A stretch of DNA of 8,432 bases from a candidate division TA06 bacterium (GTDB lineage Bacteria > Ratteibacteria > UBA8468 > MWAK01). Where the stretch lies: NCBI GenBank assembly GCA_022704925.1, contig JAKJFK010000069.1:1-8432 (forward strand). Reading direction: 5' to 3'. The notes below the pieces were generated by a model, which had not been told where the DNA came from, did not search any database, and saw only the letters and a program-made list of their open reading frames with translations. The translations under genes were made by a program, and so were the position numbers. Positions 1 through 6,820 of the stretch are shown here, piece after piece. Each line of letters starts with the position of its first letter. Position 1 is the first letter of the stretch.

Positions 1-231
1 GCGGTGAAAGAGGTCGAAATCGCGGGTGAGGATGCCCAGATAGAGGTCCTCCTTGGTTCGAAAGTAAAGGTAAAGGGTCCCCTTGGCGCAGCCGGCCGCC
101 CGGGCGATATCATCCATCAGCACCCGGTCGAAGCGGCGGCAAAGGAAGAGCCGCTTGGCCGCTTTCAGGATGGCGCCGCTTTTCCCCGGCCCGGGCGCAG
201 GTTTTTTCAAATTCAATCTTTTTTTAATCAT
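1..231 (-). CDS. TetR/AcrR-family transcriptional repressor, N-terminal part (runs off left edge)
   Basis: Reading leftward from the ATG at 231, an open frame of 77 codons reaches base 1 without a stop. The peptide has the classic TetR N-terminal DNA-binding domain. A helix with AILKAAKRLFL (residues 20-30) is followed by MDDIARAAG (39-47) and the recognition-helix motif AKGTLYLYF (49-57), then TKEDLYLGIL. A basic, lysine-rich tail of about 18 residues precedes the domain. A TAG stop lies immediately upstream in frame, so ATG 231 is the first possible ATG; no convincing Shine-Dalgarno precedes it. The effector-binding C-terminal domain is outside the window, so the ligand cannot be guessed. 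The gene is divergent from an RND efflux operon and a palindrome lies between them, so it most likely represses the pump and probably itself. Residues 31 and 48 are cysteines, the second where many relatives have valine. Family assignment is firm; the regulatory target is inference from position. Confidence 0.93.
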   Translation of the reverse strand, partial: MIKKRLNLKKPAPGPGKSGAILKAAKRLFLCRRFDRVLMDDIARAAGCAKGTLYLYFRTKEDLYLGILTRDFDLFHR

Positions 232-263
232 CTAAACGCCATTATTGAAAAAAACGTTCCATG

Positions 264-281
264 ACTGACTGGCCGGTCAGT
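264..281. promoter_or_regulatory. Putative TetR operator (18-bp near-perfect palindrome)
   Basis: The 18 bases ACTGACTGGCCGGTCAGT match their reverse complement at 16 of 18 positions, the only mismatched pair being at positions 7 and 12 of the site. The last base is also the first base of the -35 hexamer of the pump promoter, so a bound dimer would block RNA polymerase. It lies between a divergent TetR gene and the operon that gene is expected to control, the usual place for such an operator. A further half-site-like TTGAC follows directly (281-285). Binding by the neighbouring TetR protein is inferred, not shown. Confidence 0.7.
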
Positions 282-310
282 TGACAGTCCGCTGGAGATG
301 ATGATATAAT
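281..310 (+). promoter_or_regulatory. Strong sigma-70 promoter of the efflux operon
   Basis: A perfect -35 hexamer TTGACA (281-286) and a perfect -10 hexamer TATAAT (305-310) are separated by 18 bp, one more than the optimum. Transcription would start near 316-318, giving a leader of roughly 117 nt before the outer-membrane factor gene. A match this good in otherwise GC-rich DNA, touching an operator-like palindrome, suggests a promoter that is intrinsically strong and held off by a repressor. Confidence 0.75.
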
Positions 311-330
311 ATCCACCAAAATTTTGTCAA
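303..330 (-). promoter_or_regulatory. Candidate divergent promoter for the tetR gene
   Basis: On the minus strand a perfect TTGACA (330-325) is followed after 16 bp by TATATC (308-303), which matches four of six bases of the -10 consensus. Its -10 shares bases with the -10 of the plus-strand pump promoter. Transcripts would start near 297 and run through the palindrome at 264-281, so a repressor bound there could also act on its own gene. The -10 match is only moderate. Confidence 0.35.
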
Positions 331-335
331 TAATC

Positions 336-387
336 CCGCGGCCGCCCGCCGGTCTCCTTTCAGCCGGCGCCGCGGCGGCCGGTGCGG
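336..387 (+). promoter_or_regulatory. GC-rich stem-loop in the 5' leader of the efflux operon
   Basis: Three consecutive complementary blocks fold into one long hairpin: 336-339 with 384-387 (4 bp), 340-346 with 374-380 (7 bp), and 347-352 with 364-369 (6 bp, 11-nt loop), separated only by small one-sided bulges (381-383 and 370-373). It lies downstream of the predicted transcription start and ends well before the Shine-Dalgarno (421-426), so it would not hide the ribosome site. Possible roles are an mRNA-stabilising 5' structure or an attenuator. The following bases are C-rich and then mixed, not a clean U-tract, so a normal intrinsic terminator is unlikely. Confidence 0.4.
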
Positions 388-433
388 CCCCCTTGTTACT
401 TTAACGCTCAGGAGAGATTCGAGGAGTCCGAAG

Positions 434-1723
434 ATGCGCATCAGAAGTCTGGTTTGCGTTTTGGGCGGTTTGACTCTTTTTTTGCTGTCGCAGGGAGTTC
501 CGGCCGGGGCCGAGACCCTGACCCTGGAGAAGGCGGTCGCCGAAGCCCGGAGCAAAAGCCTGCTGCTCCAGCAGGCCCAGGCCGGTCTTGCCTCCGCTTC
601 TTACGCGGCGGCCGAACAGAAGACCTACCTTTATCCTTCCTTCAATCTCTCCGGTAATTACGGGTACTGGGAAGGCATGTCCAGCACCGCCGGCAGCAGC
701 AACGGGCAGGATTATGCCTCCATTTCCTTCAGCGCCTCCCAGCCGATCTATAACGGCGGCCGGCTCAAGGCCGCCTACCAGTCGGCCCTCCTCAATGTCG
801 GCCTGGCGCGCCACCTTTATGATCAGGCCGGGCTGGACCTGGCCCTCCAGGTCCGTAATTCATATTACGCCATCCTGCGTTTGAAGAAGACCGTTTCCGT
901 GGCCGAGGAACTGGTTTCCAACCGGCAGCGGCATCTGGCCGAAGTGGAGAAGAAGGTTCAGATCGGCGTTCTGCCCAAGGTGGAGAAGCTGAAGGCCGAG
1001 GTGGAATTGGCCCACAGCCGGGATTCGCTCACCTCGGTCCGCAACAACCTGGCCCTGGCCTACAGTTCGCTGAACCGTTTGCTCGAGCGTCCGCTGGAGG
1101 GGATGCTGGAACTGGCCGAGGTGGACACCACCGCCCGTCCCAGCTGGGCCGGCGTCGCCCCGGATTCTCTTTACGAGGAGGCCCTGAGACAACGGCCGGA
1201 GATCCGCTACGGCGAACTTCAACTGGCCCGGAGCCGCCAGAATGAGATTTCAGCCCGCAGCGGTTACCATCCCGAACTGGCGCTCACCGTGAGCCAGGGG
1301 GAATACCAGGCCGACGCCTTCCGCGGTTCCTGGCAGGACAGCAGCCAGCTGATGCTGCTCCTCTCCTGGAACGTCTGGAATTTCGGCCAGGTCAGGAACC
1401 GGCTGGCCGCGAGCCGGAGCGAAACCTCCCGGGTCGCGCTGGCCCTGGATGATCAGGTCCGGATGGTGCGGCTGGAAGTAAAGAACGCCTGGCTGTCGCT
1501 CGAGTCGTCGCTCGACCGGATCGACACCGCCGGCCAGGCGGTCGGCCAGGCCGAGGAGGTTCTGCGGATGCAGGGTATCCGTTTCCAGGAGGGTCTGGCC
1601 ACCAACACCGAGGTCCTGGACGCCGAGTTCGCCCTGGCCCAGGCCCGGACCAACTACTATAACGCCGTTTACGATTTCCTCCAGGCCGAGGCCTATCTCA
1701 GACGCAGCCTGGGGCGGGAATAA
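434..1723 (+). CDS. TolC-family outer-membrane efflux channel protein
   Basis: This 429-residue protein is the outer-membrane duct of the tripartite pump. Residues 1-26 form a signal peptide: a basic start, a hydrophobic core and a likely cut after AGA, giving a mature start at ETLTLEKAV. The rest shows the two-fold repeat of the outer-membrane efflux protein family. Each half has a long alpha-helical stretch and a beta-strand segment that contributes to the barrel, with the typical QPIYNGGRLKAAY (from residue 103) and LSWNVWNFGQVRNRL (W312 region) sequences. The C-terminal EVLDAEFALAQARTNYYNAVYDF helix is very typical. GAGGAG at 421-426 lies 7 bases before the ATG and supports this start. 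It is the first gene of the operon, 37 bp ahead of the adaptor gene. There is no lipobox cysteine after the signal peptide, so it is not an NodT/OprM-type lipoprotein. The family is clear; the exported substrate is not. Confidence 0.95.
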   Translation: MRIRSLVCVLGGLTLFLLSQGVPAGAETLTLEKAVAEARSKSLLLQQAQAGLASASYAAAEQKTYLYPSFNLSGNYGYWEGMSSTAGSSNGQDYASISFSASQPIYNGGRLKAAYQSALLNVGLARHLYDQAGLDLALQVRNSYYAILRLKKTVSVAEELVSNRQRHLAEVEKKVQIGVLPKVEKLKAEVELAHSRDSLTSVRNNLALAYSSLNRLLERPLEGMLELAEVDTTARPSWAGVAPDSLYEEALRQRPEIRYGELQLARSRQNEISARSGYHPELALTVSQGEYQADAFRGSWQDSSQLMLLLSWNVWNFGQVRNRLAASRSETSRVALALDDQVRMVRLEVKNAWLSLESSLDRIDTAGQAVGQAEEVLRMQGIRFQEGLATNTEVLDAEFALAQARTNYYNAVYDFLQAEAYLRRSLGRE

Positions 1724-1760
1724 CCGGCCGTTCCGCCCCGTCAACTTTCCGGGAGACACG

Positions 1761-2849
1761 ATGAAACGCCGAAATATCCTGCTTCTTTTCCTGATCCTGA
1801 TCGTCGGCCTGATCGGCTGGCGGGTGCAGCAGCGGTTGAGCGTCAAGCCGCCGGCCCGCGAAGCCGAGAGCCTGAACGTGACCATCCAGTTGGTTGAACG
1901 GCGGGACCTCCGGGAGGAATTATCCTTTTCCGGTACACTGGAGGCCGCGCGGGCCGTGCCGATCCTGGCCCGGGTGACCGGAAAACTTGAGGAGGTCTTA
2001 TTTCAGGAGGGGGATGCGGTGAAGCCGGGGCAGATCCTGGCCCGGATCGAGACCCGCGATTACCAGCTGCGCCTGCTGGAGGCCCGGGCGGCCCGGCTGG
2101 CGGCCGCCGCCGAGCGGGAGAATGCCGAAAAAAACTTCGGCCGCATGGAAAGCCTCTTCCGGGAAGAGGTGATCACCGCCCAGGAGATGGATAATGCCCG
2201 GGCCCGCCGCGATGCGGCCGCGGCCGCGGTCGAGCGGCTTGACATCCAGATCAGGATGATTCAGGAACAACTGGCCGATTGCCTGATAACCGCTCCCTTC
2301 GGCGGTTTCGTGAGCCGGCGCTTCTTCGATCCGGGGGTATTCATAGGCGCGGCCAGCGGCCCGATCCTGGAGCTGGTCGACCTGACCGAACTCAAGGTCA
2401 AGCTGCCGGTGGGCGAGAATGACCTGGCCCGGCTCCGGCTTGGCCAGTCGGTCAAGATCAGCGTCGACGCCTTCCCGGATCTTTCGATTTCCGGCCGCGT
2501 CACCCGGCTCAGCCCGGTGCTGGATCCGGTTACCCGGACCGCCGGGTGCGAGATCGTAATTCCCAATCCTGGCGGCCGATTCAAGGCCGGGATGTTCGTT
2601 CGGGCCGAGGTGCTGGTCGGTTCCCACCAGGGGGTGCTGACCATTTCCCAGGAGGCGCTCAGCCTCCAGGGCGACAACCCGAGCGTGTATGTCGTCAAGG
2701 ATGGAACCGCCAGCCTGCGCCAGGTGAAACTCGGATTCCAATCCGGGCCCCTCTTCGAGGTGACCGGCGGCCTGGCCGAAGGTGAGAAAGTGGTGGTCAG
2801 CGGCTTCGGTTCGCTCTACGACGGAGCCAAAGTGGAGATATCGGAATGA
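1761..2849 (+). CDS. RND efflux periplasmic adaptor subunit (membrane fusion protein, HlyD/AcrA type)
   Basis: This 362-residue adaptor would link the inner-membrane permease to the outer-membrane channel. A hydrophobic helix at residues 5-20 anchors the N-terminus in the inner membrane. There is no lipobox cysteine, unlike AcrA, which is lipidated. The usual order follows: first half of the lipoyl/barrel-sandwich domain (VTGKLEEVLFQEGDAVKPGQ, 72-91), an alpha-helical hairpin rich in Ala, Glu and Arg (about 98-170), the second lipoyl half (ITAPFGGFVSRRFFDPGVFI, 176-195), a beta-barrel domain (about 210-285, with GGRFKAGMFVRAEV) and a membrane-proximal domain to the end. GGGAG-like GGGAG (1751-1755) precedes the ATG by 5 bases. 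The stop codon overlaps the permease start as ATGA, so the two are probably translationally coupled. The short hairpin resembles adaptors of multidrug or small-molecule pumps. Nothing in the sequence identifies the substrate. Confidence 0.95.
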   Translation: MKRRNILLLFLILIVGLIGWRVQQRLSVKPPAREAESLNVTIQLVERRDLREELSFSGTLEAARAVPILARVTGKLEEVLFQEGDAVKPGQILARIETRDYQLRLLEARAARLAAAAERENAEKNFGRMESLFREEVITAQEMDNARARRDAAAAAVERLDIQIRMIQEQLADCLITAPFGGFVSRRFFDPGVFIGAASGPILELVDLTELKVKLPVGENDLARLRLGQSVKISVDAFPDLSISGRVTRLSPVLDPVTRTAGCEIVIPNPGGRFKAGMFVRAEVLVGSHQGVLTISQEALSLQGDNPSVYVVKDGTASLRQVKLGFQSGPLFEVTGGLAEGEKVVVSGFGSLYDGAKVEISE

Positions 2850-5800
2850 ACCTTCCGGAACTTGGCGTCAAGCGGCCGGTCCTGACCTCCATGCTCTTCC
2901 TGGCCCTGCTCATCCTGGGCCTGGTCTCCCTGGGCCGCCTGGGCATGGACCTGCTTCCGGACATTGAGATTCCGTCGATTGCGGTGGTTACCACTTACCA
3001 GGGCGCCGGCCCCCAGGAGGTGGAGACCCAGATCACCCGTCCGATCGAAAAGGTGATGGCCACCGTGAGCGGCCTGGACAAGATCGAGTCCTCCTCCAGC
3101 CAGGATGTTTCGCTGGTTCAGCTCCGCTTTGAATGGGGCGTCAACCTCGAGGACAAGGCCAACGAGATCCGGGACAAGATCGGCCAGGTAATGCCGATGC
3201 TTCCCGACGAGGCCGAGCGCCCCTTCGTGATGAAGTTCGATTTTTCGATGATGCCGGTGGTTATGGTCGGCGTCGAGGCCGGCAGCAGTTACAGCTGGAT
3301 TTACGAGTACCTGGACAAGAACGTCAGCCGCCAGCTGGAGCAGCTGCCGGGGGTGGCCTCCGTTTCCATATACGGCGGCAATCAGCGCGAGGTCCAGGTG
3401 GCGGTAGACCGCCGGCGCCTGGAGGCCTACCAGCTTTCGCTTCAACAGGTTTCCGGGGTCATCCGGTCGGCCAACCTCAACGAGCCGGGCGGTTTCCTCA
3501 AGAGCGGCGCCTACGATTTCATCCTGCGCACGCCCGAGGAGCTCACCATTCCTCAGCTGAATCGGGTCATCATCACCCAGCGGGCGGGGCGGCCGGTCTA
3601 TCTGGCCGATATCGCCACCGTGAGCGACGGTTACACCGAACCGGTCGGCGGGGTGACGGTGAGCGACCGGCCGGGCCTCTTCATGATCGTTCAGAAGCAG
3701 TCCGGGGTGAACACGGTTTCGGTGGCCAACCGGGTCAACGCTGAAATGGCGCGGATCCAGAAGGAACTGCCGCCCGACGTCCACTTCCGCACCCTTTTCG
3801 ACCAGGCGGACTTCATCCGCCTCTCCATCAACAACCTGCGCGACTCCCTGCTTCAGGGCGGCCTGCTGGTCATCCTGGTCATCTTCTTCTTCGTGCGCGA
3901 CCTGCGCAGCAGCTTCATTGTCGCGATCAGCATCCCGGTGAGCCTGATCACCACCTTCTTCATGATGTACAGCGCCGGTTTCTCCCTGAACATGATCTCC
4001 CTGTCCAGCCTGGGGATCGCGGTCGGGATGGTGGTCGATGCCTCCATCGTGGTCTTCGAGAACATCCTACGCCACCGCGAGGCGGGGGAGGGTTCCATTG
4101 AAAGCGCCCTTAACGGGGCCCAGGAGGTCTTCGGCACCGTGGTTGCCTCGGTCCTGGCGGTCGTGACCGTCTTCGTGCCGATTATCTTTACCGGCGGCGT
4201 CAGCGGCATTCTCTTCAAACAGCTGGCCCTTTCCTTCTCCTTTTGCCTGCTCTGTTCGCTCCTGACCGCGGTGATGCTGATACCGCTGCTTTCCAGCCGC
4301 CTGCTGCGGATTGGCGGTTCGGACCGGGGCTTCCAGGCGGCGTTGCTCGAGGGGGGCGAACGCTTCTTCCGCAAACTTTCGGACGGATACCGGAACCTGC
4401 TGGACTGGACGCTCAATCACAAGAAGATCAGCCTCGGTTTCAGCTGCCTGATGCTGCTCGGCTCCCTGCTGCTGATCCCGCTGGTCGGCACCGAGTTCAT
4501 GCCCGAAATGGACCAGGGGATGATCTCCTTCTCGGTTGAGATGCCGGTCGGCACCCGCCAGGAGGTCACCGGAGAAACGATCCGGAAGTTGACCGACGTC
4601 CTGGCCAAGAACGTCCCGGAGGCCGAGGTTATCATGGGCCACTGGGGCCGTATATCGGGTAACAGCGCCATGGCTGCCATGAGCGGCGGCAAGCCATCTT
4701 CCGGGTACCGGGGTGAGATCATCATCAAGCTGATCTCCAAGGAGAAACGGCAGCGCAGCGGCCGCCAGGTGGCCGAGAGCCTGAAGCCGCTGCTCAAGGC
4801 GCCGCCGGCCCGGGTTCTTTACGACGCCTCCGATCCGATGGCCAGCATGCTCTTCGGCTCCGCCAAGCCGCTCACGGTCGAGATCAAGGGGTACGACCTG
4901 GAGAAATCGCGCCGGCTGGCGGCCGAGGTAAGCCGGATCCTGGGCGGCATTTCCGGGGTCTCCGACGTTTCGCTCAGCCGGGACGAGGGTCAGCCCGAGT
5001 ACCAGATCAAGGTCCGGCGCGACAAGGCCAGCCTGATGGGCCTGAGCGTTTCGGATATTTCCAGCCAGGTAAAGGGCTACTACACCGGGGATACCAGCAA
5101 CCAGTACCGGGAAAGCGGGGAACAGTATGACATCATGATCCGGCTCAATAATGCCGACCGCGCCGATCCGGATGTTCTGGCCGGCGTGTACCTGGCCAAC
5201 CCGGGCGGCGGAGTGGTCCGTCTTTCGCAGGTGGCCGATGTCCGGGCCGGGACCGGGCCGGTCTCGATCTCGCGCCGGGACCAGGAGCGCTATGTCGAGG
5301 TGAGCGGCGAGATTTACAACCGTTCCCTGGGTAACGTGGTGAACGATATCGCCCCCAAGCTCCAAAAACTGGCCCTGCCCGCCGGTTTTTCGGTCGCCTT
5401 CGCGGGCGGGCGGGAGGAGCAGGTCAAGTCCTTCCGGGTCATGCTTTTCGCCCTGATCCTTTCCATCGTGCTGGTCTACATGGTGATGGCCAGCCAGTTC
5501 GAGTCCTTCCTCGACCCGTTTGTCATCATGTTCGCGGTGCCCTTCAGCCTGATCGGCGTCATCTGGTCCTTATTCCTGACCGGGAACACCCTTTCGCTGA
5601 CCTCCTTCCTGGGTTTGATCATGCTGGTCGGCGTCGTGGAGGAGACCGGCATCATCCTGGTGACCTTCGCCATTGACCTGCGCAAAAAGGGACTGCCGCT
5701 CCGGGAGGCCCTGCTCCAGGCCGGCCAGCTCCGGCTGCGGCCGATCCTGATGACCTCGCTGACCACCATCATGGGCATGGTGCCCCTGGTCATCGCCCGG

Positions 5801-5956
5801 GGTGAGGGCTCCGAGATGTTCCGCCCCCTGGGGATCGTGATCATCGGCGGCCTGCTGGTGGCGATGCTGATGACCCTCTTCTTTATCCCGGTCCTTTACT
5901 TCCTGCTGGAGGAGCGGGTGAAGAAGAGTTCCGGCGTTCCGTCCCGGTCCCGCTGA
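2846..5956 (+). CDS. RND-family efflux permease (AcrB/HAE1-like inner-membrane antiporter)
   Basis: At 1036 residues this is full length for an RND permease (AcrB has 1049). The layout is TM1 at about 14-32; a large periplasmic porter and docking domain; TM2-6 at about 336-480; TM7 at about 528-548; a second periplasmic loop; then TM8-12 at about 865-1022. Family hallmarks include MDLLPDIEIPSI after TM1, SISIPVS-like sequence before TM4 and RLRPILMTSLTT in TM11 (R963 and T970 matching AcrB R971 and T978). Proton-relay sites differ from AcrB. TM4 has D398 where AcrB has D407 but alanine (A399) in place of D408, and TM10 has E932-E933-T934 where AcrB has A939-K940-N941. The protein would use the proton gradient to push substrate from the periplasm or outer membrane leaflet into the TolC-type duct. 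The start overlaps the adaptor stop (ATGA), with GGAG at 2834-2837. It ends the operon. Placement in HAE1 rather than heavy-metal HME pumps rests on overall appearance and is less sure than the RND call. Confidence 0.95.
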   Translation: MNLPELGVKRPVLTSMLFLALLILGLVSLGRLGMDLLPDIEIPSIAVVTTYQGAGPQEVETQITRPIEKVMATVSGLDKIESSSSQDVSLVQLRFEWGVNLEDKANEIRDKIGQVMPMLPDEAERPFVMKFDFSMMPVVMVGVEAGSSYSWIYEYLDKNVSRQLEQLPGVASVSIYGGNQREVQVAVDRRRLEAYQLSLQQVSGVIRSANLNEPGGFLKSGAYDFILRTPEELTIPQLNRVIITQRAGRPVYLADIATVSDGYTEPVGGVTVSDRPGLFMIVQKQSGVNTVSVANRVNAEMARIQKELPPDVHFRTLFDQADFIRLSINNLRDSLLQGGLLVILVIFFFVRDLRSSFIVAISIPVSLITTFFMMYSAGFSLNMISLSSLGIAVGMVVDASIVVFENILRHREAGEGSIESALNGAQEVFGTVVASVLAVVTVFVPIIFTGGVSGILFKQLALSFSFCLLCSLLTAVMLIPLLSSRLLRIGGSDRGFQAALLEGGERFFRKLSDGYRNLLDWTLNHKKISLGFSCLMLLGSLLLIPLVGTEFMPEMDQGMISFSVEMPVGTRQEVTGETIRKLTDVLAKNVPEAEVIMGHWGRISGNSAMAAMSGGKPSSGYRGEIIIKLISKEKRQRSGRQVAESLKPLLKAPPARVLYDASDPMASMLFGSAKPLTVEIKGYDLEKSRRLAAEVSRILGGISGVSDVSLSRDEGQPEYQIKVRRDKASLMGLSVSDISSQVKGYYTGDTSNQYRESGEQYDIMIRLNNADRADPDVLAGVYLANPGGGVVRLSQVADVRAGTGPVSISRRDQERYVEVSGEIYNRSLGNVVNDIAPKLQKLALPAGFSVAFAGGREEQVKSFRVMLFALILSIVLVYMVMASQFESFLDPFVIMFAVPFSLIGVIWSLFLTGNTLSLTSFLGLIMLVGVVEETGIILVTFAIDLRKKGLPLREALLQAGQLRLRPILMTSLTTIMGMVPLVIARGEGSEMFRPLGIVIIGGLLVAMLMTLFFIPVLYFLLEERVKKSSGVPSRSR

Positions 5957-5978
5957 TACTTCCGTCCGACCGCACCTG

Positions 5979-5987
5979 TGGTAAAAT
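5979..5987 (+). promoter_or_regulatory. Candidate extended -10 promoter for the M48 peptidase gene
   Basis: TG-G-TAAAAT (TG at 5979-5980, hexamer 5982-5987) fits an extended -10 element in the 90-bp gap after the permease stop. No good -35 is seen about 17 bp upstream. It would give a leader of about 55 nt ahead of the peptidase gene. Read-through from the efflux operon is also possible, since no intrinsic terminator is visible in the gap. Confidence 0.35.
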
Positions 5988-6046
5988 ATGGCCGATGATC
6001 CCGGGTCCATTTTCGTATCTCCGGTAAAGAGGAGGAGGGTGCGTCG

Positions 6047-6820
6047 ATGAGTAATCGAGGAAAAATCAACTGGCTGGGTTTGCTGCTGGTCCTGTTGACC
6101 ATGGTGCCCTGGCTTTCCGGGTGCGCCACCGTTTACAATCCGGTGACCGGCAAGTCGGAAAGCACCCTCTACTCGAGCCAGGACGAGTTGTCCATGGGGA
6201 AGGCCGTCGACGCCCAGATCAAGAAGGAGTACAAGGCCAGCCCGGACCAGGCGCTTTATTCCAGGATCAAGACGGTCGGCGAAAAGGTGGCCGCCCACTC
6301 CGGCCGATCTGATATTCCCTTTACCTTCCAGGTCCTGGAGGCCGACCAGGTGAACGCCTTCGCCGGCCCGGGCGGCTATGTTTACGTGACCACCGGACTT
6401 TTGAAGCTGGTGACCTCCGACGACGAGCTGGCCTGCGTGCTGGGCCACGAGATCGGCCATGTCGCCGCGCGCCACGCGGTCAAACAGCTCCAGAGCCAGG
6501 TCTTCTACTCTCTTTCCGCCTCGCTCATCTTCTCCGAGGAGCGTTACGCCGAGATCGAGAAGGCGGTCAACCTGGCCTTCAACCTGAAGCAGCTCTCCTA
6601 CAGCCGCAAGGACGAACTCCAGGCCGATCAACTGGGCATGCAATACGGGCTCAAAAGCGGCTACCAGCCGGAAGGGATGCTTTCCTTCCTGAAGAAACTG
6701 GCCGAGATCGAAAAGAAGCAGCCGCGGTTGATCATCGTGCCGCTGAGCACCCACCCGGTTACCTCGGTCCGGATCGAGAACGCCACCGCCTGGATCGAAT
6801 CGAAACGCCGGTCCGCCTGA
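6047..6820 (+). CDS. M48-family zinc metallopeptidase, outer-membrane-type lipoprotein (LoiP/YcaL-like)
   Basis: This 257-residue protein has a lipoprotein signal peptide (hydrophobic 9-22, lipobox LSGC with C26 as the lipidated residue). With Ala rather than Asp at +2 it should be sorted to the outer membrane, facing the periplasm. The M48 catalytic core is intact: HEIGH at 134-138 (H134 and H138 bind zinc, E135 is catalytic), the third zinc ligand E190 in RKDELQADQLG, and the conserved LSTHP (233-237) followed by R242-I243. Length and layout match the short E. coli lipoproteins LoiP and YcaL. It lacks the C-terminal TPR domain of BepA. Such enzymes take part in outer-membrane protein quality control. 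A strong purine-rich Shine-Dalgarno (6030-6039) about 7 bases upstream fixes the start. It follows the efflux operon by 90 bp on the same strand, so it may share transcription, but a functional link with the pump is only a guess. Confidence 0.94.
   Translation: MSNRGKINWLGLLLVLLTMVPWLSGCATVYNPVTGKSESTLYSSQDELSMGKAVDAQIKKEYKASPDQALYSRIKTVGEKVAAHSGRSDIPFTFQVLEADQVNAFAGPGGYVYVTTGLLKLVTSDDELACVLGHEIGHVAARHAVKQLQSQVFYSLSASLIFSEERYAEIEKAVNLAFNLKQLSYSRKDELQADQLGMQYGLKSGYQPEGMLSFLKKLAEIEKKQPRLIIVPLSTHPVTSVRIENATAWIESKRRSA

Noticed and set aside
4-264. 86-codon plus-strand open frame at the left edge
   Set aside because: The opposite strand encodes an unmistakable TetR DNA-binding domain here. The plus-strand peptide is not recognisable.
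401-814. Minus-strand open frame overlapping the outer-membrane factor gene, and similar plus-strand short frames at 382-657 and 588-884
   Set aside because: These are shadows of the TolC-family gene, whose signal peptide and OEP repeats clearly fix the true frame.
2816-3784. 322-codon minus-strand open frame opposite the permease start
   Set aside because: It is antisense to conserved RND coding sequence, with no signature of its own and no ribosome site.
4640-4720. Gly/Ser/Met-rich stretch (GNSAMAAMSGGKPSSG) in the second half of the permease as a possible metal-binding Met cluster
   Set aside because: Flexible Gly/Ser-rich sequence at this place is common in AcrB-type pumps, and the spacing does not match the methionine relay of CusA.
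4067-5365. 432-codon open frame on the minus strand opposite the RND permease
   Set aside because: Its translation is rich in His, Gly, Asp and Gln with no recognisable domain, and it lies wholly antisense to a clear RND gene. It is a by-product of high third-position GC.
5570-6754. 394-codon open frame on the minus strand across the end of the permease and the M48 gene
   Set aside because: It is antisense to two well-supported genes, spans their intergenic gap and has biased composition without family motifs.
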